DNA of 64,000 bases from Geobacteraceae bacterium (GCA_024281055.1 JAMXLF010000045.1:1-64000); one strand, 5' to 3'. Shown: positions 39,301 through 47,399, counted from the stretch's first letter. Notes: generated by a model not told the origin, from the sequence alone. A program made the numbers and translations.

Positions 39301-41642
39301 CCTACATCCAGAACAGCACCATCAGGGAGAACACGGACGGTGACCTGACGCTCAACCTGATCAACGACTATGTCGTCCGGTTCACCTTCGACAACAGCTC
39401 GGACAAGACCATGGTGCAGCGCTACTTCGATTCCAACGGTGACTCGGTCGTTACCGACAGCGACAAAGTGGGCGGTCTCATCGACCCGGACTATGTCAAG
39501 AGCATCTGGCGGGCCGGCGCGAAGCTGTGGGCGCGCAGCGACGCCAGCAGTCCGAGAACCATCTATACCGGGTACAACTCGACCGCAGGCAATACCCCGC
39601 AGGTGTTCGCCAATGACGGGACCTTCAACGCGACGTCGGGGGTATGGGATGCCCTTCAGATCCCGGCTGGTACCAATGACCAGCGTCAAGCGCTGGCCTC
39701 GAAGTTGATCAACTATATCCGCGGGACGGACCAGTCCAATGACGACCCCTCCGTCTCGCCTTTTGCGCCGTGCCTCAACGGAGACTGCGTGTATCGTGGC
39801 CGCTCGGTGACCATGGGGGTCTGCAACAACAACGCCCTGAGCAGGTGTACGGTTGCCACACAGTCAACGGACTGCCCCGGCGGAACCTGTACGGTTGCCA
39901 CTCACGAATGGAAACTGGGCGATATCATCTCCTCCACGCCGCGGATTGAGTCGACGGTCCGTCTCAACACCTACAATCTCCCTTCCCCCGGCGGGTACAG
40001 CGATCAGAGCTATGCCCAATTCATCAACTCGAATGAATACAATAGCCGCGGCATGGTCTACGTTGGGGCCAACGACGGCATGCTCCATGCTTTCAACCTC
40101 GGGACTCTGTCGGTAACGGCCAGCGGTTTCCAGAAGGCCAGCCTCTCCGGGACGAACCTCGGGGCGGAGCAGTGGGCCTTCATACCGCAGAATTCTCTCC
40201 CCTATCTGAAATACTCCTCCGATACGGGCTACAGCCACCTTTACTACATCGACGGCAGGACGGTCATTCTCGATGCCAGTATCGGTGACACCAATACGGG
40301 GACCTGCATAACATCGACCTATGACCAGTGCTCCAAGCCGACAAGTGGCTCCCCCCCGATTGTAAGCGCCAGCAATGGTCTCAATTCGTCCAATACCTGG
40401 CGGACGGTCCTCATCACGGGCATGGGGCTGGGTGGGGCCTCCCGCAATGACGCAACTGGTGTCCAGATCCCCACCAGCACCTTGGGTTATTCTTCCTACG
40501 TTGCCCTCGATGTGACTGACCCGGTCAACCCCAAGTTCCTCTGGGAGTTCAACAACAATCTTCTGGGGTACGCCACGTCCGCGCCGGCCATCGTTCGGAT
40601 AGGCGACAGGGACAAGAACGGTCGCTGGTTTGCCGTATTCGGCAATGGTCCCTTTGGCCCGATCGATACCGGTACCCACCAGTTCAAGGCCCAATCGACG
40701 TATCCCCTCACTTTTTTCGTGGTGGACCTGCGGACCGGCACCCTCGCGGCAACACTCACTACAAGCATAAACAACGCCTTTGCCGGAACCATGCTCGGTG
40801 GAGCAATCGATGCGGACCGGCGGAATCCGACAACAGCCGGGTACTACCAGGATGACGCCGTCTACGCCGGGTATGTGAAGCCGGGGAGCGACGGCATGTG
40901 GACGGACGGCGGTGTGGTCAGGATCATGACCAAGGAGGATCCGAATCCGACACACTGGGTGGTCAGTAAGGTCATTGACGGCATCGGCCCCGTGACAACT
41001 GCCATTGCCCGGGCGCAGGACACCAAGAATCTGAACCTCTGGCTCTATTTCGGCACCGGCCGCTACTTCTACCGCGACAGCGTGACCCTTGACGACAACA
41101 ACAACCGAAGAGCCCTGTTCGGGATAAAGGAGCCCTGCTACAACAGGACAGCCAAGCCGGGCAACGCCCTGGACGGTACCTGTACCGATCCAGCGACGGG
41201 CACAATACAAAACCAGACCACGACTATCAACTCCATTGCTCCCAGCGACTCGGGGTGGCGCATCGATCTGGACGAGGCGACCTCGACGGATGGTGCCGAG
41301 CGGGTAGTGACCGATACGGTCGCGCTCACCAACGGTTCCGTGTTCTTCACGTCATTCAAGCCGAACATGGATGTCTGCGGGTACGGCGGGAACTCCTACC
41401 TCTGGGGGGTCAAGTACGACACCGGTGATGCGGCCCCTGCGAGCTCTTTGCTGGGTAAGGCGCTCATCCAGCTCTCCACCGGTGAGTTCAAGGAGGTTGA
41501 TCTCTCCACGGCCTTCACCGACAAGGGCAACCGGCGAATGATATCGCCGATGACCGGCAAACCTCCCTCAGATGCCCCGCCGATCATCAGCAACAGCCAG
41601 AACAAACCGGTGAAGAAGATTCTTCACATTCAGGAACACTGA
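36354..41642 (+). CDS. pilY1: PilY1-like pilus tip/adhesin protein, very large and Cys-rich
   Basis: 1762 aa. Signal peptide ends near residue 37 (LLPAAALA). A von Willebrand A-like domain begins with MIDAS motif D63-N-S-A-S67. It is split by a Cys-rich insert (about residues 80-245) with repeats such as CTADTDCGTSDTC; related short CxxxxDC repeats recur near 640-700 and 1145-1180. The C-terminal third is the PilY1 beta-propeller (GMVYVGANDGMLHAFN near 1233; calcium-type loop DRDKNGRW near 1417). Known PilY1 proteins prime pilus assembly and mediate adhesion. Overlaps the DsbC-like gene by four bases and leads into the minor pilins by a 1-base gap. Confidence 0.92.
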   Translation: MMKPTARCTMKVVGTFTRNLPSVALLISVLLPAAALADPGNNYCITPPFITAGVKPNLLLMIDNSASMYDLVYQDTAHSYCGNAPTTACTAGTTCSGAATCMSSGTTSTTTTYSAKACTDNSQCPHSSAVTVAKPCAVNTDCPTYNSTHSNSDACGNNGTCKSDNISTPACNAGYCNNCTSANACTTCTASNYSSHDCTSSSTSTFTPTSCTADTDCGTSDTCNNKCNVARQCYDTTYSTTTTYSGYFVSTATYNYDFTNKKFVSGATMPTTCTYANTGSNAASTSSTYFCVNTTGSGTAETVVTDATGFVASGNFLNWLTASKFDIEKQILTGGKYDTVNQVLSAESRGCAGRKFIKAVPGVNLSFGIRGGTPGGISSTQSQAAEYGQTFIDILTGTYNATDCLNAMNDWMNVTSSNPPQLGGFQNDTKGCVGTSTTYGGNVTANSIWNHILHDCYQGMTGGAQGYDTNLNSLEGECQSIYASGITPSAITDPNAGYAVCSSVLTYDNPAGTSWTGYLGACWNGTNFSTLCTQAQQDQRMANYCIVNVNTNPVADPSSTALSTSGGSAPGFILEQGLLNMQPVGSFQVKVALATTPTGLIDRYSDRIRFGAMTFLNNGSGSECGSSSIPCSKVCSTTTTRICYVSSDCPTGETCGPLAKTDGGQIISYVGAGNCSVTTATSCNVDSDCASLTPSGQYCVPSTGSHASGLVNSIDAIPATSWTPFAEAFYNAMGYFARTNDYTASPPTSRSDANFNALPAPNTATSYNSNRNPSQYRCQSNNLLLITDGMSTTDQNATSEALALMYAPQVPNTVSGTTSYGVSGYDSTHSCPAYSGSRSISDLAWVAKNRSIKTLVTSGTASTTTPQSASESITTYVVYSGPQTSSQPGLCDPKTLMTNTATNGGTTLYSASDPASLYTQLDAALSSVAAKAASGTAASILSNSEGSGANILQAVFYPKKIFDSATTASWIGEMQNLWYYVDPYIQNSTIRENTDGDLTLNLINDYVVRFTFDNSSDKTMVQRYFDSNGDSVVTDSDKVGGLIDPDYVKSIWRAGAKLWARSDASSPRTIYTGYNSTAGNTPQVFANDGTFNATSGVWDALQIPAGTNDQRQALASKLINYIRGTDQSNDDPSVSPFAPCLNGDCVYRGRSVTMGVCNNNALSRCTVATQSTDCPGGTCTVATHEWKLGDIISSTPRIESTVRLNTYNLPSPGGYSDQSYAQFINSNEYNSRGMVYVGANDGMLHAFNLGTLSVTASGFQKASLSGTNLGAEQWAFIPQNSLPYLKYSSDTGYSHLYYIDGRTVILDASIGDTNTGTCITSTYDQCSKPTSGSPPIVSASNGLNSSNTWRTVLITGMGLGGASRNDATGVQIPTSTLGYSSYVALDVTDPVNPKFLWEFNNNLLGYATSAPAIVRIGDRDKNGRWFAVFGNGPFGPIDTGTHQFKAQSTYPLTFFVVDLRTGTLAATLTTSINNAFAGTMLGGAIDADRRNPTTAGYYQDDAVYAGYVKPGSDGMWTDGGVVRIMTKEDPNPTHWVVSKVIDGIGPVTTAIARAQDTKNLNLWLYFGTGRYFYRDSVTLDDNNNRRALFGIKEPCYNRTAKPGNALDGTCTDPATGTIQNQTTTINSIAPSDSGWRIDLDEATSTDGAERVVTDTVALTNGSVFFTSFKPNMDVCGYGGNSYLWGVKYDTGDAAPASSLLGKALIQLSTGEFKEVDLSTAFTDKGNRRMISPMTGKPPSDAPPIISNSQNKPVKKILHIQEH

Positions 41643-41643
41643 C

Positions 41644-42120
41644 ATGAATGCCCGGGCTTTCACTCTCGTTGAGCTGATAATAGTCATATCGATCATGAGC
41701 ATACTGACCACAATTGCCGTCTTTAACTGGAACAGGATGACCACCAAAGGCAACATCGAGGGGCAGATAAAAACCGCTTACTCCGATTTGATGACTGTTC
41801 GCTCGGAGGCCCTCTACTGCAAGAGAAATCGGAGCGTCGTCATCAGCGGAAATCAGTTCATGGTCTATTCGTCGAATTTCATAACGAGCACTCCCATATC
41901 AACAAAGAGCTTTAAGTTCAACTTTGTCGGCGCTACCACCATTACCTTCGATAACAGCGGGATGACGAACGGAGTCGTTGCGATCTGTGTCGATCCGTCC
42001 AATACCAATAACATGACTCTGGCAAATGATGCTGCCGTAGACAGTCTGGTCGTGTCACAGGCAATGATTTGGCTGGGAAAGAGGGGAACTAACTGTGATT
42101 CGACCATTACGCAGAAATAA
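41644..42120 (+). CDS. fimU: Minor pseudopilin FimU/GspH-like
   Basis: 158 aa prepilin. Class III leader is very short (MNARA) and cleavage would fall before FTLVELIIVISIM with Glu at +5; the -1 residue is Ala, not the usual Gly. The hydrophobic helix to about residue 30 is followed by a GspH-like globular domain with a likely disulfide (Cys near 58, 117 and 154). Starts directly after pilY1. Minor pilins of this set form the priming complex at the pilus tip. Confidence 0.88.
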   Translation: MNARAFTLVELIIVISIMSILTTIAVFNWNRMTTKGNIEGQIKTAYSDLMTVRSEALYCKRNRSVVISGNQFMVYSSNFITSTPISTKSFKFNFVGATTITFDNSGMTNGVVAICVDPSNTNNMTLANDAAVDSLVVSQAMIWLGKRGTNCDSTITQK

Positions 42121-42532
42121 CGGGTTCACCCTGATCGAGGTGATGGTGGCAATCCTGATCCTGATGGTCGGGATGCTCGGCCTTCTTCAGGCTATCAATC
42201 TGTCGATGGACGTGAATCTGCGTAACCAGGTCCGTGAAGAAGCCGTAAACGTGGGGGAGGGGGCGATGAACGAGTTGCGCAACAAGGGGTTTGACAACAT
42301 CTCTGTGGCTACTCCTGCCACACAGGCATACAACTACGCACCGTACTTGGTGCAAAGCAAGATACGGGGAACTTCCCGATCATACACCGTGAGCAGGAGC
42401 TCCACGGTTATTTCCCCCGCGAGTGGGGTGGGACAACCGGTGACCAAGCAGTTGGGGGTGGTGGTGCAATGGACTTACAAAGGCACCACGTACGAGAACA
42501 GGGTGAACGCCCCGATCTCCACCTTGCGCTGA
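42095..42532 (+). CDS. pilV: Minor pilin PilV
   Basis: 145 aa. Leader MIRPLRRNNG then FTLIEVMVAILILMVGMLGLLQAI, with Glu at +5 and the ILMVGMLGL pattern typical of PilV. Start GTG at 42095 overlaps the end of fimU by 26 bases. Short globular domain (EGAMNELRNKGFDNI). Confidence 0.9.
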   Translation: MIRPLRRNNGFTLIEVMVAILILMVGMLGLLQAINLSMDVNLRNQVREEAVNVGEGAMNELRNKGFDNISVATPATQAYNYAPYLVQSKIRGTSRSYTVSRSSTVISPASGVGQPVTKQLGVVVQWTYKGTTYENRVNAPISTLR

Positions 42533-42591
42533 CCAGCCCGATTTTCATGCAGAGTTATCAAGATGATATCTCCAGTCACTGGAGTACCAAT

Positions 42592-43803
42592 ATGTCTAAA
42601 CGCAATACCAGGAGCAGGACCATGTTTGTAAAAGATGAACAGGGCTTTACCCTGACGGAGCTGATCGTGGTCATGGCGATCTTTCTCACGATCATGCTGA
42701 TAACGGCAAACTCTTTCAAGACCATCGTCAATCAATCGTCTCAGCAATCGAAGTCCGCTGAAACCCAGATCCAGGGAATTGTCGGTCTGGAAGTGCTGAG
42801 GGCAGACCTGGAGCAGGCGGGTTTCGGGCTGCCGTGGAGTTTTCAGAATACGCCTAATTATCAGGAGACCACTCTCGGTTCGAGTATGCCAGTCTCGACC
42901 ATTCCTGCCACGGGATACTGGTCCGGGCAGTCGCCGAGCAGCTTCAATGATGCACCTCCTGCAGCCCCCCGCGCGGTGCAGAGCGCTAACACAAACTTCA
43001 ACAGCTCTGGCGGTGTCGGCGCGCAGTATCTGGTCATCAAGTCCACCGTAGCAGGTTCCAATGCCGTGGCAAAAAGATGGACCAACGTCTCTTTTGCAAA
43101 CGGCACGAAGACGCCCCCCACGGTGTGGGGGGATCCCGTCCGCGACTTCGCTGCGAGCGACCGGGTGGTCGTTATCAAGAACAACCTTGTCACTACGCCG
43201 CCAACGCGGCAGCTCATGGTCAATGCCAGTACCGGTAATTTTTCTGCGACGTTCGATCACTATTCAACGCTGACACTGCCGCATCTTGATGGCGATACTT
43301 TTCAGGTGTACGGCATCGGGACTACCACTGTCGGGATTCCGTTCAACAGAGCAGACTACTACGTCGCGAGGCCCCCGAACATCTCGGCGAGCTGTGCGTC
43401 CGGTACCGGGGTCCTCTACAAATCGAACATTTCTCCTGCGGATGGCTCATATAATCCGGTGATACCGCTTCTGGACTGTGTTGCCGACATGCAGGTGGTC
43501 TATGGGCTTGATACTAACAATCTCGGATTGGTGAATTATCATACGACCACGGCTCCCGCGACTGCAGATGCCCAGCGGGCGCAGATTCGCGAGATCAGGG
43601 TCTACATTCTGGCCCAAGATGGGAAGAAGGACATAAACTATACCTATCCATCATCGACGATCGACGTTGGCGAGTACTTCGGGGGTGTGCTTGCTGGCCG
43701 CACTTTCAATTTTTCGAATGTGATGGGAACGGGGTCGGGGTGGGAAAATTATCGATGGAAAGTGTATACGATCGTAGCCCGTCCGAAAAATCTGATTCAA
43801 TGA
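42592..43803 (+). CDS. pilW: Minor pilin PilW
   Basis: 403 aa from ATG 42592, chosen for GGAG seven bases upstream. Leader ends in EQG then FTLTELIVVMAIFLTIML; Glu at +5. The following LEVLRADLEQAGFG is typical of PilW. The long C-terminal domain contains Cys residues near LLDCVADMQVVYGLD, a common PilW signature. Part of the pilY1-fimU-pilV-pilW-pilX run. Confidence 0.9.
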   Translation: MSKRNTRSRTMFVKDEQGFTLTELIVVMAIFLTIMLITANSFKTIVNQSSQQSKSAETQIQGIVGLEVLRADLEQAGFGLPWSFQNTPNYQETTLGSSMPVSTIPATGYWSGQSPSSFNDAPPAAPRAVQSANTNFNSSGGVGAQYLVIKSTVAGSNAVAKRWTNVSFANGTKTPPTVWGDPVRDFAASDRVVVIKNNLVTTPPTRQLMVNASTGNFSATFDHYSTLTLPHLDGDTFQVYGIGTTTVGIPFNRADYYVARPPNISASCASGTGVLYKSNISPADGSYNPVIPLLDCVADMQVVYGLDTNNLGLVNYHTTTAPATADAQRAQIREIRVYILAQDGKKDINYTYPSSTIDVGEYFGGVLAGRTFNFSNVMGTGSGWENYRWKVYTIVARPKNLIQ

Positions 43804-43819
43804 ACACCGGCGGTGACTT

Positions 43820-44440
43820 ATGAAATGTATTCGTAATGAAAAAGGTATTGCGCTCGTAACAGCCCTCATGTTCACCCTTGTCTGTCTGGCAATCATCATG
43901 ACTCTCATGTACTACGTATTGACGAGCACGAAGATGTCGGCTGCCCAGAAGCGATACCGAAATTCCCTCGAAGCGTCCTACGGGGGAACGGAGTTGGTAA
44001 CCAAGACAATCATTCCCGCACTTTTCAGCAATTATTCGGGTGGCAAGGTGTCTTTGCTGGCTGATTTCGGCAATCCGAGTCAACTCGGGCTGTATTTGGG
44101 GCCGGACCTCAAGACGAAATTGAACAATCCGACAGCGAACTGGGGAAGCGCCAGCAAGACAGTCAATCCCAAAGATTCTCCCGATATTACCTTTTCCCTC
44201 AGGGGACAAACCACGAGCAGCCACTTCAAGGTTTACAGCAAGATTGTCGACACGGTCCCCGGCGTAGGGCTCGTCGACGCCAGTGGCATAGACTATCTGG
44301 ACCCCGGCATGGGGACGGCCGGAACCAGCAACAGCACGCAGTCTCCACGGACACCGAATGTCTATTCGATCGAGGTCCAAGGGGAGGCGGAGGTTAATCC
44401 CAAGGAGAAAGCTGCCCTTTCCGTGCTGTACGCCTATTAG
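43820..44440 (+). CDS. pilX: Minor pilin PilX
   Basis: 206 aa. Leader MKCIRNEKG then IALVTALMFTLVCLAIIMTLMYYVL; the +5 Glu is absent (Thr), normal for PilX, which begins with GxALV. The rest matches PilX-type N termini only (KRYRNSLEASYGGTE); the C-terminal part is unrelated to anything I can name. Last gene of the minor pilin run; followed by a long non-coding leader region. Confidence 0.85.
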   Translation: MKCIRNEKGIALVTALMFTLVCLAIIMTLMYYVLTSTKMSAAQKRYRNSLEASYGGTELVTKTIIPALFSNYSGGKVSLLADFGNPSQLGLYLGPDLKTKLNNPTANWGSASKTVNPKDSPDITFSLRGQTTSSHFKVYSKIVDTVPGVGLVDASGIDYLDPGMGTAGTSNSTQSPRTPNVYSIEVQGEAEVNPKEKAALSVLYAY

Positions 44441-44529
44441 GAAACTTGTCGGAAGAGACGTTTTTGGTCAGTTTTGACCTGTGAAATAACGTAATATTTT
44501 TATTTCTACTTTGGTGCGCCAGCGGAACC

Positions 44530-44559
44530 TTGTGGTGAGTTAACCTGTTTTGCTATAAT
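44530..44559 (+). promoter_or_regulatory. Putative promoter for the riboswitch transcript
   Basis: Extended -10 TGCTATAAT (-10 box at 44554-44559) with TTGTGG (44530-44535) 18 bases upstream; transcription would begin about 100 bases before the riboswitch aptamer. Confidence 0.45.
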
Positions 44560-44664
44560 ATTCAATAAATTATGTAACATTTTATTTATGTTAAACAAAA
44601 TGGTATTTGATTTGCACTTTTTAAATGCAGTGATTTCACCGACAACTGAATAACTACTTGCGAT

Positions 44665-44738
44665 AACGACAATACTAAACCACCCGCGAGGGTGGGGCGG
44701 AAAGCCCACAGGGTCTCATGCAGACAGCCGGGATGCCG
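44665..44738 (+). ncRNA. GEMM-I riboswitch, probable cGAMP-responsive subtype (GEMM-Ib)
   Basis: The conserved GEMM core is readable: AATACTAAACC, a hairpin CACCC-GCGA-GGGTG with GNRA tetraloop, GGGCGGAAAGCCC, the second hairpin GGGTCTCATGCAGACAGCC with tetraloop-receptor-like features, and GCCGGGATGCC. Aligned with the Vibrio Vc2 aptamer, the base matching G20 falls at 44674 and is A, the change reported to favour 3',3'-cGAMP in Geobacter riboswitches. The 3' strand of the aptamer is also the 5' arm of a terminator. It precedes the xre-pilMNOPQ genes. P1 pairing is weak by eye. Confidence 0.85.
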
Positions 44739-44773
44739 AAATATCATTTTCATTTTGGCATCCCGGTTTTTTT
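44728..44773 (+). terminator. Riboswitch-controlled terminator
   Basis: 10-bp G+C-rich stem (44728-44737 with 44757-44766), 19-base A/T-rich loop and seven T. The 5' arm overlaps the last conserved bases of the GEMM aptamer, so ligand binding would block the hairpin and allow read-through (an ON switch by this layout). Confidence 0.85.
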
Positions 44774-44842
44774 ATATTCGTCTCACAATTGTCTTTAATT
44801 TGTTATATGAAAGTATCATTTAATATAATTAACAAAAATTTC

Positions 44843-44870
44843 TTGACATTTGATTTAATTATAGTAAATT
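44843..44870 (+). promoter_or_regulatory. Putative sigma-70 promoter after the riboswitch
   Basis: TTGACA (44843-44848), 16-base spacer, TAAATT (44865-44870) in an A/T-rich tract, 33 bases before the xre ATG. If active it would bypass the riboswitch. Confidence 0.5.
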
Positions 44871-44903
44871 TGCCCAAAAATAATCTATTTACCACGGGAT
44901 ACT

Positions 44904-45107
44904 ATGATGAAGCATCCAAATCATGTCAAGAAATTGAGAGAACAAAAGTTGATGAGTAAGGCGGAACTTGCCAGGTTGGCAGGTGTTTCTGCGGTTACGA
45001 TCGATCGTATTGAAAATGGCGAAACATGCCGCATGGAGACCAAGAGAAAAATTATTCTGGCACTCGGGTTTTCTCTTGTCGACAAAGACAAGGTATTTCA
45101 GGATTAA
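44904..45107 (+). CDS. Small XRE-family DNA-binding protein
   Basis: 67 aa, essentially one Cro/C1-type helix-turn-helix: HVKKLREQKLMSKAELARLAGVS followed by TIDRIENGETCRMETKRKIILALG. Tandem ATG codons at 44904; the weak GGGA upstream is the only ribosome binding signal. Placed 20 bases before pilM, in the same direction, so probably co-transcribed; a role in controlling the pilM operon is an inference from position. Confidence 0.85.
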   Translation: MMKHPNHVKKLREQKLMSKAELARLAGVSAVTIDRIENGETCRMETKRKIILALGFSLVDKDKVFQD

Positions 45108-45127
45108 CATCCGGATAGGACGAAATC

Positions 45128-46180
45128 ATGTTTTTCTCCAAGAATAAGGAAATAGTAGGCATCGATATCGGATCGAGTTCTGTGAAACTGGTGCAATTGA
45201 AGGGCCATAAGGAAGGATATCTCGTGGAAAATATCGGGATGGCGCCCCTTCCGCCTGAAGCCATTGTCGATAATACCCTGATGGACAGTTCGTCGGTAGT
45301 GGAAGTGATCAGGAATCTTCTGAAGGGCCTCAATATCATGGCAAAAGAGGCTGCATGCTCCGTATCGGGTAATGCCGTGATCATCAGAAAGATATCCATG
45401 CCCACGATGCCGCAGGATGAGCTTGAGGACCAGATTCAGTGGGAGGCGGAGCAGTACATACCCTTCGATATTAATGACGTCAATATCGACTTCCAGATTC
45501 TCGCATCGGATGATTATGATGCTGCGAAGATGAACGTTCTTCTTGTTGCCAGTAAAAAAGACATAATCAATGATTACCTTGCAGTATTTAACGAAGCCGG
45601 GCTCAAGCTCGTTGTTGTGGATGTTGATGCGTTTGCCGTGCAGAATGTCTTCGAGCTCAATTACGAGCCTGCGCCCGATGAAGTCTCTGCACTCATCAAT
45701 ATCGGCGCGAGCATAATGAACCTGAACATCGTCAAAGACGGGGTATCGCTTTTTACCCGCGATGTTCAGATGGGAGGCAATCTCTATACCGAAGAATTGC
45801 AGAAGCAGTTCGGAGTAAGTACCGACGAAGCAGAGCAGCTTAAAATTACCGGGGATGCACCCGATCAGGAGCGGTTGCGGGAGACTGTTGCCCGGGTTAA
45901 CGAAACACTTGCCTTGGAGATGCGCCGGTCGCTTGATTTTTATAATTCCACCGCCGGCGACGAGAAAATCGTCAAGGTATACATGAGCGGTGGTGGGGCA
46001 AAAATAGCAATGCTTGTGGATGTCGTAAGTCAAAGGCTCGGCCTTCCCGTCGAGATACTGGACCCGTTTCGGAAAATCAAATTCAACGAGAAAGAATTTG
46101 ACCCTGAATATCTTCAGGAAATCGGGCCTCTCGTGACTGTTGCTATGGGGCTGGCGACAAGGAGGCTTGGCGATAAATGA
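45128..46180 (+). CDS. pilM: Type IV pilus inner-membrane platform protein PilM
   Basis: 350 aa, FtsA/actin-like cytoplasmic ATP-binding protein: EIVGIDIGSSSVKLVQLKG at the N terminus, DQIQWEAEQYIPFDI, LINIGASIMNLNIV, GGGAKIAMLVDVV, and VAMGLATRRLGDK at the C terminus. It binds the N-terminal tail of PilN. The stop overlaps the pilN start by four bases. Confidence 0.95.
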   Translation: MFFSKNKEIVGIDIGSSSVKLVQLKGHKEGYLVENIGMAPLPPEAIVDNTLMDSSSVVEVIRNLLKGLNIMAKEAACSVSGNAVIIRKISMPTMPQDELEDQIQWEAEQYIPFDINDVNIDFQILASDDYDAAKMNVLLVASKKDIINDYLAVFNEAGLKLVVVDVDAFAVQNVFELNYEPAPDEVSALINIGASIMNLNIVKDGVSLFTRDVQMGGNLYTEELQKQFGVSTDEAEQLKITGDAPDQERLRETVARVNETLALEMRRSLDFYNSTAGDEKIVKVYMSGGGAKIAMLVDVVSQRLGLPVEILDPFRKIKFNEKEFDPEYLQEIGPLVTVAMGLATRRLGDK

Positions 46181-46746
46181 TAAGGATAAACTTACTACCC
46201 GTCAGAGCCATCAAGAAAAAGGAAACGGCGAAGCAGCAGGTCGTTATACTGGTCTTTTCTGTGTGTGCCCTGCTGGCAATTGGAATTGCAGTGTTTACCG
46301 TTTTGCAGACCAAGATTGTCATGGCGAAAAACGAGATTGCAAACTCGGAAAAAGAATTGCAGCAATTGAAGGCCAAGATTGGAGAAATCGAAAACATCAA
46401 AAAACTTCAGGACGAAGTAAAAAAGAAACTTGATGTTCTCAACCAACTCAGAAAAGACAAGGCCGGTCCAGCCAACCGGCTGGCCAAGCTCAGTGAGGCG
46501 TTGCCCGACAAAGTCTGGCTGACCAGGTACAACGAAAACGGAAGTAACGTTTCTCTTGCCGGGATTGCTTACACTGAAGACCTCATAGCCGAATTCATGC
46601 GCAATTTGCAAGCTACGGAATATTTTGCCAATGTCGAATTGCTGGTCTCCCAGCAGACCGAGATCAACGGCGTGAAAGCTAAGCAATTCGAGCTTTCCTG
46701 TTTGATCAAGAGCGGTCCGCAACCGCAACCACAACCGCAGAAGTAA
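46177..46746 (+). CDS. pilN: Type IV pilus alignment protein PilN
   Basis: 189 aa. Begins with the PilM-binding motif INLLPVR, then one transmembrane helix (VVILVFSVCALLAIGIAVFTVL, about 20-41), a periplasmic coiled coil (NEIANSEKELQQLKAKIGEIENIKKLQ, in parts), and a ferredoxin-like domain (SLAGIAYTEDLIAEFMRNLQ). Ends in a Pro/Gln repeat. Partner of PilO. Confidence 0.94.
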   Translation: MIRINLLPVRAIKKKETAKQQVVILVFSVCALLAIGIAVFTVLQTKIVMAKNEIANSEKELQQLKAKIGEIENIKKLQDEVKKKLDVLNQLRKDKAGPANRLAKLSEALPDKVWLTRYNENGSNVSLAGIAYTEDLIAEFMRNLQATEYFANVELLVSQQTEINGVKAKQFELSCLIKSGPQPQPQPQK

Positions 46747-46799
46747 ATAAACGACAGAGTATTCCCGGGCAACAAATGTAAGAAACCGTCGAGGATTAC

Positions 46800-47399
46800 A
46801 TGGACCCTAGACTGCAAAAAATTTTGAAGCTCCCGAACAAGCAGAAAGCCGCCCTTCTTGCGCTCATTTTGCTGGCAGAGGGCGCCGGCTTGTTCTTTGG
46901 GCTGCACCAGCCGCGTCTGAACGAGCTCAAGGCGCTGCGGGGTAAACTGGATGGCCTGCGAGCCCAGGTCGCGGACACGAAAAAGATCGCTGACAATTTG
47001 CCCCGGTACAAAAGCGAGTTTGCCCAGCTTCAGAAAGAACTGGAAAATGCCCTGACCGAATTGCCGAACCAGAAGGAAATACCCTCACTCTTGACAACAA
47101 TTACCGCAGCCGGCAAAGGTGCCGGACTTGATTTTCTGATATTCAGGCCCAAGGCGGAAGAACCGAAAGACTTTTATGCGGCGGTGCCGGTTGACATAAC
47201 CGTTTCCGGTTCGTATTACAGTGTGGCCAATTTCTTCGTAGCAGTTGCCAAGCTTCCGCGGATTGTGAATATTACGAATGTTACTTTCCCCGAGATAAAA
47301 AGCTCTGGTGGTCGAACCTTGGTCAGAGTTTCGTGTCTGGCGACAACGTTCCGTTTCCTTGACAAGAAAGAGATTAAGAATGACAAAAAAGGAAAATAA
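46800..47399 (+). CDS. pilO: Type IV pilus alignment protein PilO
   Basis: 199 aa. One transmembrane helix (AALLALILLAEGAGLFFG, about 15-32), a coiled coil (ELKALRGKLDGLRAQVADTKKIADNLP, in parts), then the PilO domain (LPNQKEIPSLLTTITAAGKGAGL, VPVDITVSGSYYSVANFFVAVAKLPRIVN, in parts). Forms heterodimers with PilN in the periplasm. Its end overlaps pilP by 20 bases. Confidence 0.94.
   Translation: MDPRLQKILKLPNKQKAALLALILLAEGAGLFFGLHQPRLNELKALRGKLDGLRAQVADTKKIADNLPRYKSEFAQLQKELENALTELPNQKEIPSLLTTITAAGKGAGLDFLIFRPKAEEPKDFYAAVPVDITVSGSYYSVANFFVAVAKLPRIVNITNVTFPEIKSSGGRTLVRVSCLATTFRFLDKKEIKNDKKGK

Noticed and set aside
39864-41210. 448-codon minus-strand open frame
   Set aside because: Antisense to pilY1; no recognisable domain.
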